This document shows, in pieces, positions 1 to 7,349 of a DNA stretch of 64,000 bases; positions within the stretch are counted from its first letter, which is position 1, and every line of letters starts with the position of its first letter. Below the pieces are notes generated by a model. It saw only the letters and a program-made list of their open reading frames with translations, did not search any database and was not told the origin of the DNA. A program made the translations under genes and the position numbers. The DNA lies in the NCBI RefSeq assembly GCF_002561455.1, contig NZ_NTUP01000002.1:48830-112829 (forward strand), given 5' to 3'. Origin of the DNA: Bacillus sp. AFS015802. GTDB lineage: Bacteria; Bacillota; Bacilli; Bacillales; Bacillaceae_B.

Positions 1-362
1 TTTCTGCGAATGAATTCTGGAGAATCCGGCAGATTCTTCGCGACTTGTTCCAGATTCTCCACTGCTTCTAAACATAATGAGTAAAAACGGACCGCCTTCT
101 CTTCTCCCATCTGCTCCATCAAGTCATGAAGCATGACGTCATTGGAAAACTGAAGCAGCCCTGTATTGGCGGATGAGCTGCCGGCAGCAAGTGTCCGTTT
201 TTCAATGATGGCGACATTCAACCCCTCCTGTACGAGTGAATAAGCGCATAACGCCCCTGACATACCGCCTCCAATGATGACTGCATCATACTTTTTATCA
301 AAATCTTCTTTTCTATTTTTTAATGTCGTTGGCCAGAACAATTGGCCGTTATGTAATTCCAT
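1..362 (-). CDS. FAD-dependent oxidoreductase, DadA-like (N-terminal 120 residues only)
   Basis: Partial gene; the rest lies beyond the left edge of the window. The translated N-terminus MELHNGQLFWPTT is followed about 20 residues later by a Rossmann dinucleotide motif (VIIGGGMSGALCAY) and then an acidic strand end (IEKRTLAAGSSSANTG). Together these are typical of the DAO/DadA group of FAD amine or amino-acid oxidoreductases. The Gly-rich loop and the S-S-x-N-T-G segment after the first Rossmann beta-alpha-beta fit FAD binding. The ATG at 360-362 is preceded on the minus strand by a GGGGG ribosome binding site. The substrate cannot be told from this fragment. Family assignment is fairly secure, exact function is not. 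Confidence 0.75.
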   Translation of the reverse strand, partial: MELHNGQLFWPTTLKNRKEDFDKKYDAVIIGGGMSGALCAYSLVQEGLNVAIIEKRTLAAGSSSANTGLLQFSNDVMLHDLMEQMGEEKAVRFYSLCLEAVENLEQVAKNLPDSPEFIRR

Positions 363-526
363 CCTGGTGCCCCCATTGAAAATGAATTTGTTCTATTCCA
401 TTCCCTTGGGGCGGGAGGAACAAAACATAAATTTTTCAGGGGTATAGGGTCGGCTGATTTAAAAGGGGGGAAGGGGAGGAAAGTACAAAAAAAGGATGGG
501 CAGCATTGGCCGCCCATCCTGTGTGA

Positions 527-949
527 TTAGAATTGTTCCGTGTGTAATTCCACTTCGATGTTTCCATTTGTCGCTTTTGAATATGGGCATACGCCATGTG
601 CTTTTTCCACTAATTGCTTGGCTTCATCCAGTTCTACGCCATTCACGGCCACTGAAAGGACAACGCCTAATTTGAATCCGCCGTCTGTATCCTTACCGAT
701 CGAGACCTCAGCCGTTACCTTGGATTCGATTTTTTTCTTTTCCTGGCGGGACACTAAGTTAAGAGCGCTGTCGAAACAAGCCGCATAACCAGCTGCAAAT
801 AGCTGCTCAGGGTTTGTTGCTCCTTCTGCCCCGTTGCCACCAAGTGATTTTGGCATGGCAAGCGCCACATCCAATACTCCGTCACTGCTTGTTACTTTTC
901 CTTCACGGCCACCTTTAGCCGTTGCTTTTGCTGTGTATAATGCATCCAT
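527..949 (-). CDS. ohrA: Organic hydroperoxide resistance protein OhrA
   Basis: 140 residues, the usual Ohr length. Ohr proteins reduce organic and fatty-acid hydroperoxides in the cytosol with a pair of reactive cysteines. Here the cysteines are Cys58 in YAACFDSAL and Cys121 in GVCPYSKA, with the conserved Arg15 and Glu50 (NPEQLFAAG) that hold the peroxidatic thiolate. The start is the ATG at 947-949, preceded by a GAGGAG ribosome binding site; a longer reading frame with eleven extra residues exists but lacks this signal. It is transcribed away from ohrR, from a promoter that overlaps the OhrR operator, so it should be induced by organic peroxides. Assignment is secure. Confidence 0.95.
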   Translation of the reverse strand: MDALYTAKATAKGGREGKVTSSDGVLDVALAMPKSLGGNGAEGATNPEQLFAAGYAACFDSALNLVSRQEKKKIESKVTAEVSIGKDTDGGFKLGVVLSVAVNGVELDEAKQLVEKAHGVCPYSKATNGNIEVELHTEQF

Positions 950-1000
950 TTCTTTCACTCCTCTTTTTTGTATTGTGCACAATTTAATTCTACAAGATCA

Positions 1001-1029
1001 ACTATAACTGGTCTCAATTTAGTTGTCAA
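1001..1029 (-). promoter_or_regulatory. Sigma-A promoter of ohrA
   Basis: On the minus strand there is a perfect -35 TTGACA (plus-strand 1024-1029) and a -10 TATAGT (1001-1006) separated by 17 bp. The -35 lies inside the OhrR operator, so bound repressor would exclude RNA polymerase. Confidence 0.8.
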
Positions 1030-1041
1030 CAATTTAGTTGT
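1015..1041. promoter_or_regulatory. OhrR operator
   Basis: Two direct copies of CAATTTAGTTGT (1015-1026 and 1030-1041) each form an imperfect inverted repeat of the CAATT-AATTG type. This closely resembles the B. subtilis ohrA operator as I remember it. A further degenerate copy with a TTGTGCACAA palindrome lies at 973-982 next to the ohrA ribosome binding site. The position between the divergent genes fits control of ohrA and autoregulation of ohrR. Confidence 0.8.
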
Positions 1042-1053
1042 GAAAAATTAAAT

Positions 1054-1082
1054 TTGAACACTGATACTTTTTTCGGTATGAT
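1054..1082 (+). promoter_or_regulatory. Probable sigma-A promoter of ohrR
   Basis: TTGAAC at 1054-1059 and TATGAT at 1077-1082 are spaced by 17 bp. The -35 begins 13 bp from the end of the OhrR operator, which fits autorepression. Confidence 0.6.
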
Positions 1083-1120
1083 AATCACAATTAGTATGTT
1101 CAAGAAAGGAATCGACATGT

Positions 1121-1549
1121 ATGATGAATCCACTTTTACTGGAAAATCAAATCTGCTTTAAAATATATACAGCTGAGAGGGAGATCACGAAGCTTTACCG
1201 GAGTCTCCTGGAGGAAATCGGTGTCACGTATCCTCAATACCTGGCGCTGTTGGTATTATGGGAAGAAAGAACGATATCGGTGAAAGAACTCGGTCGAAAG
1301 CTATTCCTCGACTCCGGTACGCTCACCCCCATGCTGAAAAGGATGGAATCGAACGGGCTCGTTGAAAGGAAACGATCGGCAGAGGATGAAAGAAGCGTCC
1401 TCATCACCCTTACAGATAGAGGAAGTCAATTGAAGGACAAGGCAGAGTGTGTTCCGACCCGTTTACTCGAGCGTTTGGAAATGGACGCTGACGAATTGAA
1501 GACCCTCGATCAGACGCTGACGACGATTTTAGGGAAACTGCAGGGGTAG
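1121..1549 (+). CDS. ohrR: MarR-family organic peroxide sensor OhrR
   Basis: 142 residues. A winged-helix MarR repressor that releases the ohrA operator when its sensing cysteine is oxidised by organic peroxides. The sensing cysteine aligns with Cys12 in ENQICFKIYT, followed by the conserved TYPQYLALLVLWE dimer segment and the LDSGTLTPMLKRME recognition helix with the DER wing motif (EDERSVLI). There is an additional Cys110 (AECVP) in the C-terminal helical region, which the one-cysteine B. subtilis protein lacks as far as I recall. The start at 1121 has an AAAGGA ribosome binding site 10 bp upstream; the ATG at 1124 is an alternative. Divergent from ohrA with a shared operator. Confidence 0.93.
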   Translation: MMNPLLLENQICFKIYTAEREITKLYRSLLEEIGVTYPQYLALLVLWEERTISVKELGRKLFLDSGTLTPMLKRMESNGLVERKRSAEDERSVLITLTDRGSQLKDKAECVPTRLLERLEMDADELKTLDQTLTTILGKLQG

Positions 1550-1621
1550 AAAATCATGTTTCTCCTTTTGAGGTTGGTATTGCTGTAATTGTTTGGATAT
1601 TGGTTGTTTTTTTGCCGTTTT

Positions 1622-1663
1622 TGGCTGGATTTTCTTCCAAAACGGCACGATTTTCAACATAAT
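1622..1663. repeat. Two further units of the 21-bp GGCTGGATT repeat
   Basis: Two adjacent 21-bp units (1622-1642, starting TGGCTGGATTTTCT, and 1643-1663, starting CGGCACGATTTTC) are followed by a third CGGC at 1664. Spacing and consensus match the larger array at 4996-5122. They lie between ohrR and the small membrane protein gene, both of which end here. Confidence 0.6.
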
Positions 1664-1703
1664 CGGCGTACAAAAAAAGATAGAGCGTATCACTTACCAC
1701 CCC

Positions 1704-1991
1704 TCATGGAGACTCTTTCTTCTCCCCTCGAAAAGCCAGCACCGAAGTCTTCAACGAAGCATAATTCCCGATTGCTGCGTATCCATAAAAAAAGCCCATG
1801 AAAATGCCCGTGACGATATGTCCCCTGTGGCTGATGAAAACGGAAATGAACAAGCCCAGTATGACGGCAATATTCGGAACCAAAAAAGACCGGGGTTTGA
1901 AGGAGACTTTTATAAGCTGTGTGAGCAGGATGATGATCGGAATGGCAATGACTGCATCCCAGAAGTTTGTGTGAATGGTAGGGAAGTCCAT
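1704..1991 (-). CDS. Small membrane protein of unknown function
   Basis: 95 residues starting MDFPTIHTNFWDAV. Three hydrophobic stretches are visible (about residues 12-28, 38-53 and 58-77), so it is probably an integral membrane protein with a short basic C-terminal tail (AFRGEKKESP). The size and layout recall holin-like or small Bacillus membrane proteins, but I do not recognise a family. The ATG at 1989-1991 follows an excellent AGGAGG at a 7-bp gap, which makes this start preferable to the longer frame beginning at 2018. It converges with ohrR; the intervening DNA holds the short 21-bp repeats. Confidence 0.65.
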   Translation of the reverse strand: MDFPTIHTNFWDAVIAIPIIILLTQLIKVSFKPRSFLVPNIAVILGLFISVFISHRGHIVTGIFMGFFYGYAAIGNYASLKTSVLAFRGEKKESP

Positions 1992-2046
1992 ATGGTGCCT
2001 CCTAATGGTTTTGTTCATACTATTTCCTTATCGAGAGGGGATTAAC

Positions 2047-2076
2047 AAAAAAAGATGACCCTCATGAGGGATCATC
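2047..2076 (-). terminator. Rho-independent terminator of the ywqN-like gene
   Basis: A GATGATCCCTCATGAGGGTCATC hairpin is followed on the minus strand by a run of seven T. The stop codon of the gene lies within the stem. Confidence 0.8.
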
Positions 2077-2611
2077 CTTTAAACGTGGCATTCCAGCGTT
2101 CTGCTTTCTCAAGTGCGGCTATATCGTTGACAATTTCACCAGGTTTGACTCCTGCACCGATCATGTAGTCCGCAAATTCCATATTCACGAACTGAAAAAT
2201 GTAGTCAAACTGCTGAACCAGTGGAAGTCCTTTTATTTTGGCAGAAGTCCCCCCGGTGATTACCACATACGCTTTCTTCTTCGTAAGCTCTTCTTTTAAA
2301 TTGAAACGGTCATCACGAAGGTACTGACTCCAGCGGTCGAAGAAATTTTTCATCGGGCCGCTCATTCCATACCAGTAAAGGGGGGTGGCGAATAATAATA
2401 CATCATGCTCTTCCATCAGACGGACAAGCTGTTCGTAATCATCCCCGACTGGCAGGAAGCCTCCTTCAGAGTGGCGCAGGTCTTCGATCGGTTCGATATG
2501 CAGATCGGCAAGGGATACGACGGTATGATCGGTCCCATCGACGATTTTCTTGGCAAGATATTCGGAGTTTCCGTTTTTTCGTGTACTTCCTAACAGGGCT
2601 AATATTTTCAT
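2072..2611 (-). CDS. ywqN: Flavodoxin-like NAD(P)H-dependent FMN oxidoreductase (YwqN-like)
   Basis: 179 residues with the flavodoxin-like fold of NADPH-dependent FMN reductases. The phosphate-binding loop GSTRKNGNSEYLA is at residues 9-21, ATPLYWYGMSGPMKNFFDRW at about 75-94 is the signature loop next to the flavin, and VVITGGTS follows. Such enzymes reduce quinones, nitro compounds or other electrophiles using FMN. The ATG is preceded by AAAGGAGTG. It is divergent from a LysR regulator, the same arrangement as B. subtilis ywqN/ywqM, which supports the name; the physiological substrate is not known to me. It is likely regulated by that neighbour through the roughly 200-bp intergenic region. 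Confidence 0.75.
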   Translation of the reverse strand: MKILALLGSTRKNGNSEYLAKKIVDGTDHTVVSLADLHIEPIEDLRHSEGGFLPVGDDYEQLVRLMEEHDVLLFATPLYWYGMSGPMKNFFDRWSQYLRDDRFNLKEELTKKKAYVVITGGTSAKIKGLPLVQQFDYIFQFVNMEFADYMIGAGVKPGEIVNDIAALEKAERWNATFKG

Positions 2612-2811
2612 TGTTTAACACTCCTTTATGAATTGATTTTTTTCAGCTCGTCACATGTTGAGTGTACAGTAATTCTTCATCCCGTTGCACCTTTTGAGGC
2701 AATCAGGCCGTACGGGGGCATGCAATGAATAGGATTATACCATTGTTGGAAAGATTAAAGTTATCTATAATTATTGATACTAACTATTGTAATAAGTGAT
2801 GGGAGAGGCAA

Positions 2812-3687
2812 ATGGATCTTACCTATTTTTATACCTTCAAAGAAGTAGCCAAGTGGGGGAGTTATACGAAGACCGGGGAGGAGCTCGGATATGCCCAGTC
2901 CAGTGTGACGACCCAAATCAAGAAACTGGAGGAGCACTATAAAGTCAAGCTGTTCGAACGGGTCGGCAGGAAAATGAGGCTGACACAGTCGGGGGAAGAA
3001 CTCTATTTTTATATAGACAAAATACTATCCTTGTTAGATGAGGCAGAAGAACGAATCTCGAAGGAAAGCAATCTGAGGGGGACCGTGCGGATCGGCACAG
3101 TGGAATCTCTTGCCGCTTATTTCATCACCCCCTATATAAAGGATTTGAAAGGAAGGCATCCGGAATTGAAGATCCTGCTTGAAGCAGGACTGTGCCCGAA
3201 CTTAAAAGAAGGCACCCTTGAGGGGAAGTTCGATCTCTCCATCCTATTGGACCGTTTATCGGAGCATCCGGACCTGACGACGATCCCCATCCGTCAGGAG
3301 AAGTTGGTGATGATCGCCCCTCCGAAGCACCGTCTGCATTCCCTGAAGGAAATGAGCTTAAAAGAGCTTGAAACCGAAACCCTCATCCTGACGGAGGAAG
3401 GATGTTCGTATCGGGTATTACTCGAGCAATTATTAAAAGAGGAAAATGTTCAGGCCAAATCGGTCATCTCTTTCAGCAGCCTGGAGGCCATCAAACAATG
3501 TGTGGCGGATGATTTGGGGCTTGCCATCATGCCTGAGATTGCTGTAAAAAGAGACCTTGAAAGCGGAAAGGTCGTCGAGGTGCCATTTGATCATGAAAAA
3601 ATTCCGGTGTATACGCAAATCGTCTATCAAAAGAAAAAATGGCTGACACCCCCGATCGCGCAATTCATTTCAGCCCTGACTACTTGA
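2812..3687 (+). CDS. ywqM: LysR-family transcriptional regulator (YwqM-like)
   Basis: 291 residues. The N-terminal winged helix-turn-helix (residues about 1-60: MDLTYFYTFKEVAKWGSYTK, then the AQSSVTTQIKKLE recognition helix) is followed by a linker helix and a periplasmic-binding-protein-like effector domain from about residue 90 (RIGTVESLAAYF). The length is standard for the family. It is divergent from the flavin reductase and followed 100 bp later by an alcohol dehydrogenase on the same strand. AT-rich GATA/TATC-type inverted repeats occur on both sides of the gene (2761-2785 and 3690-3735), so both neighbours may be targets. The ligand is unknown. The ATG has a GGGAGAGG site just upstream. 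Confidence 0.85.
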   Translation: MDLTYFYTFKEVAKWGSYTKTGEELGYAQSSVTTQIKKLEEHYKVKLFERVGRKMRLTQSGEELYFYIDKILSLLDEAEERISKESNLRGTVRIGTVESLAAYFITPYIKDLKGRHPELKILLEAGLCPNLKEGTLEGKFDLSILLDRLSEHPDLTTIPIRQEKLVMIAPPKHRLHSLKEMSLKELETETLILTEEGCSYRVLLEQLLKEENVQAKSVISFSSLEAIKQCVADDLGLAIMPEIAVKRDLESGKVVEVPFDHEKIPVYTQIVYQKKKWLTPPIAQFISALTT

Positions 3688-3787
3688 ATCATCAATAATT
3701 TTGATAGGTAATATGAAAAACTATCGATAACTTCATGGGTGAAACTAGTGCTAAAATGAATGCACAATACGATTAGAGGTGCTGAAC

Positions 3788-4951
3788 ATGAACACATTTT
3801 TACAATACAATCCTACAAAGCTTTACTTCGGTAAAGATGAAGTGAAGCAGCTGTCTTCCATTCTGGATAAAGGACTGAATGTATTACTCGTCTACGGCGG
3901 GGGAAGCATCAAGCGTAATGGCGTGTATGATGATGTCATGAACGAATTGAATAAAATCGAAGCCAACGTATTCGAGCTGAGCGGAGTTGAGCCGAATCCA
4001 CGGTTGACGACGGTTCGTAAGGGTGTCGCCATCTGCCGAAGCGAAGCGATCGATTTCATCCTGGCCGTAGGCGGCGGAAGCGTGATTGATTGCACAAAGG
4101 CAATTTCCGCTGGAGCAAAATACGCGGGGGACGTGTGGGAACTGATCACCGCGAAAGCTCCGATCAATGAAGCCCTTCCCTTTGGCACGGTTCTGACCCT
4201 TGCAGCGACGGGTTCAGAAATGAACTCGGTGTCCGTCATCACGAACTGGGAAACGAATGATAAATTAGGCTGGGGATCTCCACATGTGTTCCCGACGTTT
4301 TCAATCCTGGATCCTGCTTATACATTTTCTGTACCACGCGATCAGACGATTTATGGGATTGTGGACAGCATGTCCCATGCCCTTGAACACTATTTCCACC
4401 GGACTGAAAATACTCCGATGATTGACGGGTTCATAGAGTCCCTGCTGAGAACGGCGATTGCAACCGGTCCTAGGCTGCTGGAGGATCTTGATTCCTTCAA
4501 ACATCGGGAAACGATGATGTACATCAGTACCACCGCCTTTAACGGAACCCTTGCCAACGGGACAGACGGCGGCGACTGGGCAACCCACCGAATCGAGCAC
4601 GCGATTTCTGCGATTTATGATATTCCTCATGGCGGCGGTCTTGCCATTCTTTTCCCTAACTGGCTGGAGCATGTGCTGGAAGAAGATCCATCCCGTGTGA
4701 AACAGCTTGCGGTCAATGTGTTCGGGGTTTCGCCTGAAGGCAAGGAAGATATCGACGTGGCAAGGGAAGGGGCAAAAGCGCTCCGTGATTTCTGGACTTC
4801 ACTGGGGGCCCCAAGTACACTGGCCGATTATGATATCGATGACAGTCAGTTTGATAGCATTGTCGAGAAGACGTTCATCAAACCTGGCGTCGGGACGTAT
4901 AAAGTAATGGATGATAATAGTGTGCGGGATATCCTGGTTCGCTCATTGTAA
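3788..4951 (+). CDS. Iron-containing alcohol dehydrogenase (BdhA/YugJ type)
   Basis: 387 residues, normal for the group III metal-dependent, NAD(P)H-using alcohol dehydrogenases, the butanol dehydrogenase-like branch. Seen: the dinucleotide loops [11 protein letters not shown] (38-48) and [13 protein letters not shown] (93-105), and metal ligands that align as Asp193, His197, His267 and His281 ([32 protein letters not shown]). All four are present, so the enzyme looks active. It probably reduces aldehydes to alcohols in the cytosol. The ATG at 3788 has GAGGTG six bases upstream; an in-frame GTG at 3779 lies too close to that site. It sits downstream of the LysR gene and may belong to its regulon (inference). 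Confidence 0.88.
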   Translation: MNTFLQYNPTKLYFGKDEVKQLSSILDKGLNVLLVYGGGSIKRNGVYDDVMNELNKIEANVFELSGVEPNPRLTTVRKGVAICRSEAIDFILAVGGGSVIDCTKAISAGAKYAGDVWELITAKAPINEALPFGTVLTLAATGSEMNSVSVITNWETNDKLGWGSPHVFPTFSILDPAYTFSVPRDQTIYGIVDSMSHALEHYFHRTENTPMIDGFIESLLRTAIATGPRLLEDLDSFKHRETMMYISTTAFNGTLANGTDGGDWATHRIEHAISAIYDIPHGGGLAILFPNWLEHVLEEDPSRVKQLAVNVFGVSPEGKEDIDVAREGAKALRDFWTSLGAPSTLADYDIDDSQFDSIVEKTFIKPGVGTYKVMDDNSVRDILVRSL

Positions 4952-4995
4952 AAGAGAGGATTGGGGAAGGTTGAGGTTTGGTGAAAAAAGGGTAA

Positions 4996-5122
4996 TGGCT
5001 GGATTTTCTCTTGAAACGGCTGGATTAAGAGAGAGTTCGGCCGGATTAAGTGAGAAAACGGCTGATTAATTCATCATTTCGGCTGGATTTTCTCAAAAAA
5101 CGGCTGGATTCCGACTCTGATC
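4996..5122. repeat. Tandem array of six 21-bp units
   Basis: Units start at 4996, 5017, 5038, 5059, 5080 and 5101, exactly 21 bp apart. Each begins with a variant of CGGCTGGATT followed by a variable A/T-rich half; a final CGGCT is at 5123. The array fills most of the gap between the alcohol dehydrogenase gene and the terminator at 5166. Two related units occur at 1622-1663. It is not coding in any convincing frame. Confidence 0.75.
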
Positions 5123-5165
5123 CGGCTACGTCCACACACATCAACCCCTTCCCACCTAAAGAAAA

Positions 5166-5196
5166 AAGGCGAATCGCAATCCGATTCGCCCTTTTT
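5166..5196. terminator. Bidirectional terminator
   Basis: The perfect stem GGCGAATCG/CGATTCGCC has A residues on the left and T residues on the right. It can end both the alcohol dehydrogenase transcript (plus) and the 5215-5670 gene (minus). Confidence 0.8.
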
Positions 5197-5214
5197 GTTG
5201 CCTGAAATTCACAT

Positions 5215-5670
5215 TCACCGTCTTCGGAACCCTTCCTCACGCAAATACAAGGCCGCCTCATCATATCCGCCAAAGCTGTCCTCCAGATTGTCACCGGCAT
5301 AAATATTCCAGCGGTCATCTTCTTCCAGCAAGGTGAGGGAATGCCCTTCCGCGTCTTTCCACAACTGTTCGATCGGCGGAGCTATTTCTTCTTCCGTTGC
5401 CAAGTGATTGATCGAAGCCCGAATGATCCCGCGCAGTTCATCCGCCGAAAAATCACGGATATTCACAAGCCCTTTTTGATTGGATTCATAGTCTGCAAGG
5501 CTTCCCGTATAAACAAACCCGTTACCATTCGGATGCAGGTGATACACGACGGTCGTTTTTTCATATAAACTATCTTCAAAGTGGAAGTTTACACGTTTCA
5601 TGGAAACGTCCTTCCGTGAAAGCTCAGGAAACTCTTCTATGACAGCTAATTTTTCCTCAAATGTCAGCAC
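5215..5670 (-). CDS. Conserved hypothetical protein, 151 residues
   Basis: I do not recognise the family. The protein begins [21 protein letters not shown] and is acidic overall. It has a beta-rich centre ([20 protein letters not shown], then NGNGFVYTG), a helical middle ([17 protein letters not shown]) and a W/Y-rich C-terminal part ([29 protein letters not shown]). There is no signal peptide or membrane segment, so it is probably cytosolic. The start is GTG at 5668-5670 preceded by TGAGGAA on the minus strand. It is a single gene, divergent from the DEAD-box helicase and ended by the strong terminator at 5166-5196. Confidence 0.7.
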   Translation of the reverse strand: MLTFEEKLAVIEEFPELSRKDVSMKRVNFHFEDSLYEKTTVVYHLHPNGNGFVYTGSLADYESNQKGLVNIRDFSADELRGIIRASINHLATEEEIAPPIEQLWKDAEGHSLTLLEEDDRWNIYAGDNLEDSFGGYDEAALYLREEGFRRR

Positions 5671-5770
5671 TGTTATTCCTCATTTCATTTTACGATTTTC
5701 CCATTATAACACAGCGCCCTATTTTCTAAAGGGGATTAAAGGTATAATGGGGAACAAAGAGGTGACCCCA

Positions 5771-7210
5771 ATGAATGATTTTACTTCCTTAGGAATTCAA
5801 CCTAAGTACGTCAATGCATTAAAAGAACAATCCATAACAGAACCTACGCCGATTCAGAGCGAAACGATCCCTGTCCTCTTAAATGGAGAAGATGTGATCG
5901 GACAGGCACAGACGGGAACCGGAAAGACGATGGCGTTTCTCCTGCCCATGCTTGCCAAAATCGATCCGGCGAGAGATGAGATCCAATCGCTTATCGTAAC
6001 CCCGACGCGGGAGCTTGCGATTCAAGTAACGGCTGAGTTGAATCAGATCCTTTCTTCTACGGAAGATGATATACATGTATTGGCTGTGTACGGCGGCCAG
6101 GATGTGGAGAAGCAAATTAAGAAGCTGAAGAATAAAGCGATTCATATCGTGATCGGGACGCCTGGTCGTTTGCTTGACCACGTCAGGCGGGAGACGGTTG
6201 ACTTTTCACACGTGTCGTTCCTTGTGCTGGATGAAGCGGATCAGATGCTTCATATCGGCTTCTTCGATGAAGTGGAGTCGATTATCCGCGAGACGCCGTT
6301 CACCCGTCAAACAGCCCTGTTTTCAGCGACGATGTCAAAGGATATCCGTAAGATCGGCAAGCGCTATATGAACAATCCTCATAATGTCCAGATCCGTGAA
6401 AAGGAAAAAATCGTTCAAGAAATCGAGCAGGAAATCGTGGAAACGACGGATCGTCAGAAACTCGATGCACTCAGTCAAACGATCCACGATGTCCAGCCGT
6501 TTCTCGGCATCATCTTCTGCCGGACAAAAAGAAGGGTCAGCAAGCTGCTGGGCGACCTGAAAGCAAGGGGATTCCTGGTGGACGAACTGCACGGTGATCT
6601 GTCCCAGGCGAAGCGGGAAAACGTCATGAAGAAGTTCCGGGATGCGAAGCTACAGCTTCTGATCGCGACGGATGTGGCGGCCCGGGGACTCGACGTGGAA
6701 GGCGTCACCCATGTGTTTAATTATGACATCCCTCAGGATGTGGAAAGCTATATTCACAGGATCGGCCGTACGGGACGCGCCGGTAAAGACGGGCTTGCCG
6801 TCACCTTTGTCGCACTAAAGGATAAGCAGGACCTGGACATGATCGAAAAAGGCATCGGCCGTTCATTGCCACGTCGTATCGTGGAGGTTGAAGCTTCGAA
6901 GGAAACCCCAAATGTCCATAAGGGATCCAATGAAAGTGCGAAGGAACGGCGGGAAAAGAATATTCAAGCCAATAAAGAGCGCAGTGCAAGATCTCCCCGT
7001 GGAGGACGGTCCCGTAACAGCGACGGTGGTGACTCTTCACGCAGCCGCCGCTCGAGAAGGGAAGAATCATCATCCCGGCGTGGAGGATCTTCTGCCGGTC
7101 CAACAGGGGGCAGACAATCCGGCCCGGGTGCTTCCGGCAAACCAAGAAGCAATTCCGGCGCCAAAAGAAACAGTCCGGGCAAATCATCTTCAACCAGAAG
7201 GGGACGCTGA
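5771..7210 (+). CDS. DEAD-box ATP-dependent RNA helicase with basic RS/RG-rich tail
   Basis: 479 residues. All core motifs are visible: Q motif (PTPIQ, 25-29), Walker A AQTGTGKT (46-53), [17 protein letters not shown] box (VLDEADQM), SAT, and in the second RecA domain [14 protein letters not shown] and HRIGRTGR. From about residue 375 the core gives way to a long unstructured tail rich in Ser, Arg, Gly and Pro (for example [20 protein letters not shown]), which should bind RNA non-specifically. This resembles the CshA class of Firmicutes helicases used in RNA decay and ribosome assembly, especially in the cold, but which paralogue it is cannot be settled. The ATG at 5771 follows AGAGGTGA; longer upstream frames lack such a site. 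Confidence 0.88.
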   Translation: MNDFTSLGIQPKYVNALKEQSITEPTPIQSETIPVLLNGEDVIGQAQTGTGKTMAFLLPMLAKIDPARDEIQSLIVTPTRELAIQVTAELNQILSSTEDDIHVLAVYGGQDVEKQIKKLKNKAIHIVIGTPGRLLDHVRRETVDFSHVSFLVLDEADQMLHIGFFDEVESIIRETPFTRQTALFSATMSKDIRKIGKRYMNNPHNVQIREKEKIVQEIEQEIVETTDRQKLDALSQTIHDVQPFLGIIFCRTKRRVSKLLGDLKARGFLVDELHGDLSQAKRENVMKKFRDAKLQLLIATDVAARGLDVEGVTHVFNYDIPQDVESYIHRIGRTGRAGKDGLAVTFVALKDKQDLDMIEKGIGRSLPRRIVEVEASKETPNVHKGSNESAKERREKNIQANKERSARSPRGGRSRNSDGGDSSRSRRSRREESSSRRGGSSAGPTGGRQSGPGASGKPRSNSGAKRNSPGKSSSTRRGR

Positions 7211-7216
7211 CCCGTC

Positions 7217-7251
7217 AAGCATGGTGACTTACTTGTCACCATGCTTTTTTT
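7217..7251 (+). terminator. Terminator of the helicase gene
   Basis: AAGCATGGTGAC and GTCACCATGCTT form a 12-bp stem with a 6-nt loop, followed by a T run. Confidence 0.9.
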
Positions 7252-7349
7252 GATGGAATTAATTTCAGAATATTCCCAATTAATAAATCGAATCTGCTAA
7301 AATAATCAATATAGCAGTCATTATCGAACAGAGGGGATGGGTTGTACAT

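Noticed and set aside
1622..1663. Coding extension of the small frames at 1589-2045
   Set aside because: These plus-strand frames are antisense to the membrane protein gene with its excellent ribosome binding site and lack sites of their own.
4996..5122. CRISPR array
   Set aside because: The 21-bp period has no unique spacers between identical repeats; only a 10-bp head is conserved, and there are no cas genes.
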